Assembly: GCF_943913955.1 (NCBI RefSeq) | Contig: NZ_CALUAE010000022.1 | Span: 1-64,000 of the forward strand | Direction of reading: 5' to 3' | Origin: Mycolicibacterium bacteremicum | GTDB lineage: Bacteria; Actinomycetota; Actinomycetes; Mycobacteriales; Mycobacteriaceae | Length of the DNA stretch: 64,000 bases | Part shown: piece after piece, positions 61,252-64,000 of the stretch | Layout: every line of letters starts with the position of its first letter | Position numbering within the stretch: the stretch's first letter is position 1 | The notes under the pieces: model-generated | What the model saw: only the letters and a program-made list of their open reading frames with translations | Told to the model about the DNA's origin: nothing | The model's database searches: none | Position numbers and translations under genes: made by a program

Positions 61252-62016
61252 CGCACGCTGAGCAACCGCTCAATTTCGGTACCGGAATCGCCGGACACGG
61301 CGGGCGTTGATGCGCGACACACGGGCGACACGTGTCGTAGGTGGAAATCCACCAATGATCACGGCCGCTGCGCACGACGGCCGCACGGGGTTGCTCGGCA
61401 ACGCATCGGCGACCCTTGGTGACGGCCGCGACAGTCAGCCGTCCACTGTGTGCGAGACCACTACCGGGGTCCGCTCGCGCCCGGCCCGGCGGGGGCTGCG
61501 ACGCCGCCGATGCGACCCGATCACCCGCCCGGATCCGCCGTGCGGGCGAGCAACGCCGACCCCGGCCGCAGCGAACCGCACGACCGGTTGCCGATGGGAA
61601 CCGCGGCCATGCTCAGCAAAGACGCAGTGGCAGAACGGCTATCGGGCTCCGGATGAGCGCGGTGAGCGCGGGCGCGCCGGCCGGGGCGCGCGAGGGGACG
61701 CGTGTCGACCGCAGCAGCCCGGGGCCGGTCGGGTGCGGCGCGCACGCCGCCCTCCGGGCAGTCGGGACGACGTGCGCGCAGCATCGCCGCGCCGGTGCGC
61801 GACGGGTCGACCACCGCCGCCGAAACGCTGTCTGCTGGCAACCTACTGTGAGGTTGCTGGCCCGACGATATGGTCTTTGACCTGGCAAATGACGGCAAAC
61901 CCGGGCCGGGCGGAGGACTTCCGCCAAGATCGGGCGGAGGTTACATTTAGCTGAACATCAGCGCCCCAGGCTTGTGGCTCGCACAATCCGATCCGGCGAT
62001 GGAAGGGGGAGCCACC
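61252..62016. other. Intergenic region with no supported gene
   Basis: About 765 bp between the protease and the small membrane-protein gene. Open frames exist on both strands because of the high GC content, but none shows a recognised domain, ribosome site and codon bias together. A plus-strand 68-codon frame (61450-61656) contains VRASNADPGRSEPHDR, faintly like the start of DUF1707 domains, then ends, so a decayed gene is possible. A small inverted repeat GTGGAAATCCAC occurs around 61340. Confidence 0.4.
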
Positions 62017-62280
62017 GTGGTCGAGATGACAGTCGTCGCCTACCTGATCGGTTGGGTTGTCAGCACAGCGATCATCTACGGGGCCAGCCGGCGTCTCAAC
62101 GACCAGAACAGCCCGGCGCCGCACGGGCTGGTGCTCAGCGCGGTGGCCGCCACGCTGTGGCCACTGCTGTTGCTCGGCGCGGTGGAGTTCAGCTCGGTCG
62201 CGGTCGCTTCCAGCGCCGCCAATCACCTCAAGTCCGAGCCGGCCGAACTCGTCGGCGCCGGAGTGGTTCCGCTGCGCTAA
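62017..62280 (+). CDS. Small membrane protein, unknown function
   Basis: 87 residues from GTG 62017, chosen because GGGGGAG lies 6 nt upstream. Two hydrophobic segments (VVAYLIGWVVSTAIIYGASR, about 5-24, and LVLSAVAATLWPLLLLGAV, about 38-56) separated by a charged loop, then a short hydrophilic tail. No family recognised. The 3' end overlaps the convergent polD1 stop by 4 bp. Confidence 0.7.
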   Translation: MVEMTVVAYLIGWVVSTAIIYGASRRLNDQNSPAPHGLVLSAVAATLWPLLLLGAVEFSSVAVASSAANHLKSEPAELVGAGVVPLR

Positions 62281-63329
62281 TCGGCGACGCGGTTGCCCTC
62301 GGCATCCCAGTGCTCGGCCACCTTCTTGCTCGGCTGCACCCGCGGGGGTTCGCCCGGCATCTTGGGATAGCTGGGCGGGTACGGTAGGTCGCCCAGACCG
62401 CGCTCCTGCTCGTCGGCCGCCACGAGCTCCAACAACCCGTCCAGCGAATGCGCGGTGTCGTCGATACCCGCCCACGGGTCGGCCCGCTCGGCAACGATCG
62501 CGGGCACCGTCGCGATGGTGAAGTCGTCCGGCTCGGCATCCACCAGGTCCTGCCAACTCAGCGGCATCGACACCGTGGCGATCGGCGTCTTGCGCACCGA
62601 GTACGCCGAGGCGAAGGTGCGATCCCTGGCGTTCTGGTTGTAATCGATGAACAGCCGCTCGCCGCGCTCCTCCTTCCACCAACTGGTGGTCACCCCGTCG
62701 GGGGCCCGGCGCTCGACCTCGCGGGCCAGCGCGATCCCGGCCCGCCGCACCGCGATGAAATCCCAGTCCGGCTTGATCCGTACGAACACGTGCACCCCGC
62801 GGCCGCCGGAGGTCTTCGGGTAGCCGACCAGGCCGAGATCGTCCAGCACCGGTTTGAGCACCCCGACCGCGATCTCGCGGGCCTGCCTGAACCCGGTTCC
62901 GGGCTGCGGATCCAGGTCGATGCGCAACTCGTCGGGATGCTCGGTATCGGGGCAGCGCACCTGCCACGGATGCAGGGTCACGGTGCCCATCTGGGCTGCC
63001 CACGCGATGGCCGACGGGTGCGTGATCTTCAGGGCGTCGGCGGTGCGCCCCGACGGGAAGGTGACCGTGCAGGTCTGCAGGTAATCGGGGTGCTTCTGCG
63101 GCACCCGCTTCTGGTAGATCTCCTCACCGTCGATCCCGTCGGGGAAGCGCTGCAGATGCACCGGACGGTCACGCAACAGCGTGACCATGGCGTCGGCGAC
63201 GGCCAGGTAGTAATCGACGAGCTTGCCCTTGGTGCCGGCGGCCCCCAGCTGGGGGAAGTACGGTTTGTCCGGGTTCGTGAGCCGGACCTTCACCCCATCG
63301 ACATCGAGTTCTGTTGCAACGCTTGCCAT
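62277..63329 (-). CDS. polD1: LigD-type primase-polymerase (PolD1/Prim-PolC-like)
   Basis: 350 residues from ATG 63329, matching Rv3730c size. The archaeo-eukaryotic primase fold is clear: metal Asp pair in LRIDLDPQPG (D138, D140), SGGRGVHVFVRI, WWKEERGERLFIDYNQNARDRTFASAYSVR. Such enzymes insert ribo- or deoxynucleotides in gap filling and excision repair. It follows ligC by 1 bp on the same strand, so both probably act together in short-patch DNA repair. Confidence 0.92.
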   Translation of the reverse strand: MASVATELDVDGVKVRLTNPDKPYFPQLGAAGTKGKLVDYYLAVADAMVTLLRDRPVHLQRFPDGIDGEEIYQKRVPQKHPDYLQTCTVTFPSGRTADALKITHPSAIAWAAQMGTVTLHPWQVRCPDTEHPDELRIDLDPQPGTGFRQAREIAVGVLKPVLDDLGLVGYPKTSGGRGVHVFVRIKPDWDFIAVRRAGIALAREVERRAPDGVTTSWWKEERGERLFIDYNQNARDRTFASAYSVRKTPIATVSMPLSWQDLVDAEPDDFTIATVPAIVAERADPWAGIDDTAHSLDGLLELVAADEQERGLGDLPYPPSYPKMPGEPPRVQPSKKVAEHWDAEGNRVAD

Positions 63330-63330
63330 G

Positions 63331-64000
63331 TCAGGATCCCTCCAGCACATCGCGCAGGTCGTAGTTCAACGGGACGTCCAGCTGATCGAAGGTACAGCTT
63401 GCCGGGTCCCGGTCCGGACGCCAGCGCAGGAACTTGACCGCGTGCCGGAACCGGACGGCCCCGGTGCTACCTTCCATCTGGTCGTAGGCGACCTCGCACA
63501 CCCGCTCGGGCCGCACCGGGATCCAGCGTTTGTCCGCCGCGGAGTTCCACCTGCTGGGCTCACCGTCGCGGACATCGTCACCGAGGCGCAGCGGCTCCAG
63601 GTCGGCCAGCAGCGACAGCCGCGCCTTCGCGGTGAACGACGCGGCGCCACCGACCATCTGGAGTTCACCGTCCCCGCCGTACAGGCCCAGCAGGATGGAT
63701 CCGATGCCTTCCCCGCTCTTGTGGATGCGGTAGCCGATGGCCACACAGTCCGCGTCCCGATGATGCTTGACCTTCACCATCTCCCGCTTCCCCGGCAGAT
63801 AGGCGCCCTCGAGGCGTTTGGCGATCACGCCGTCGAGGCCGGCGCCCTCGAACTCCTGCAGCCATTGCGTCCCGAGCGTGGACTCCTCGGTGGTGCGGGT
63901 GACATGGCACCAGTCCCGTTCGTCGACGGCCTCCAACAGCGCCGCCCGGCGCACCCGGAACGGCTCTTTCAGCAGCGCCGTGTCGCCGACGGCGAGCGCG
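63331..64000 (-). CDS. ligC: ATP-dependent DNA ligase LigC, 5' part outside the window
   Basis: The visible C-terminal 222 residues include motif IV (EFEGAGLDGVIAKRL), a motif V-type Lys (REMVKVKHHRDADCVAIGYR) and the OB-fold domain (SGEGIGSILLGLYGGDGELQMVGG; KRWIPVRPERVCEVAYDQME). The N-terminal catalytic Lys motif lies beyond position 64000, as the frame remains open at the edge. LigC is a dedicated repair ligase of mycobacteria, pairing with PolD1. Confidence 0.9.
   Translation of the reverse strand, partial: ALAVGDTALLKEPFRVRRAALLEAVDERDWCHVTRTTEESTLGTQWLQEFEGAGLDGVIAKRLEGAYLPGKREMVKVKHHRDADCVAIGYRIHKSGEGIGSILLGLYGGDGELQMVGGAASFTAKARLSLLADLEPLRLGDDVRDGEPSRWNSAADKRWIPVRPERVCEVAYDQMEGSTGAVRFRHAVKFLRWRPDRDPASCTFDQLDVPLNYDLRDVLEGS

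Noticed and set aside
61450..61656. 68-codon frame as a DUF1707 gene
   Set aside because: Only about 10 residues resemble the domain start, it lacks the following helices and it ends early; at most a remnant.

Overview
The window is GC-rich chromosomal DNA from a mycobacterium, most likely a rapid-growing Mycolicibacterium related to M. smegmatis. The evidence is gene content and order: a MoxR/DUF58 cluster, the lfrR-lfrA efflux pair, a complete egtABCDE ergothioneine operon, asd-ask, amt, leuA, dnaQ, murT-gatD, recR-ybaB, an Ami1-type amidase, dnaX, aspC, the SRP RNA, lucA and polD1-ligC. This follows the M. tuberculosis Rv3691-Rv3731 order, with two large insertions. No insertion sequence, integrase, CRISPR array or prophage was seen. 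Locus-tag correspondences are from memory and synteny, not from a search.

Layout. 1-4.9 kb: Rv3691-Rv3695-like cluster (DUF4350 protein, MoxR ATPase, DUF58, SpoIIM-like, RDD). 4.9-13.4 kb: an accessory block holding lfrR-lfrA with a palindromic operator, a DUF1772 protein, a GjpA-like secreted protein with an acidic repeat tail, a carotenoid oxygenase divergent from a PadR regulator across a 34-bp dyad, a second PadR, a membrane protein and a methyltransferase. 13.4-15.6 kb: Rv3698/Rv3699-like ligase-fold protein and methyltransferase. 15.6-17.5 kb: an inserted alpha/beta-hydrolase and HxlR regulator. 17.5-22.7 kb: egtE-D-C-B-A, a tightly overlapped operon transcribed egtA to egtE. 22.8-28 kb: envelope proteins and a GH13 enzyme. 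28-30.3 kb: asd and ask.

The main insertion lies between ask and leuA (30.3-44.4 kb). Its first half is a nitrogen-scavenging operon: amt behind a GlnR-like box, then a GlnA-like amide ligase, the three pieces of a split glutamate-synthase-like enzyme (amidotransferase, GXGXG, FMN domain), a sarcosine-oxidase-like FAD enzyme and an XRE-cupin regulator. The layout resembles the gmaS/mgs N-methylglutamate pathway. Its second half, on the opposite strand, is a type VII secretion toxin locus built like esxF-esxE-cpnT. It has an unusually long EsxF partner, a 967-residue CpnT-like protein whose C-terminal domain is not TNT, and four small unrecognised downstream genes in a visibly AT-richer stretch that look like an immunity cassette. 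This is the most novel part of the window.

44.4-64 kb returns to the conserved backbone. leuA is preceded by a 13-residue leucine-containing leader peptide and a terminator hairpin (probable attenuator). Then come dnaQ-BRCT, murT-gatD (amidation of lipid II), recR-ybaB, the amidase, an FAD oxidoreductase plus cyclopropane-synthase-like pair, a GGDEF protein, dnaX, aspC, SRP RNA, tRNA-Ser, lucA, a PepA-like protease and polD1-ligC (truncated by the window end). Several genes have a TANNNT hexamer 6-7 nt before the start codon, as expected for leaderless mycobacterial transcripts.
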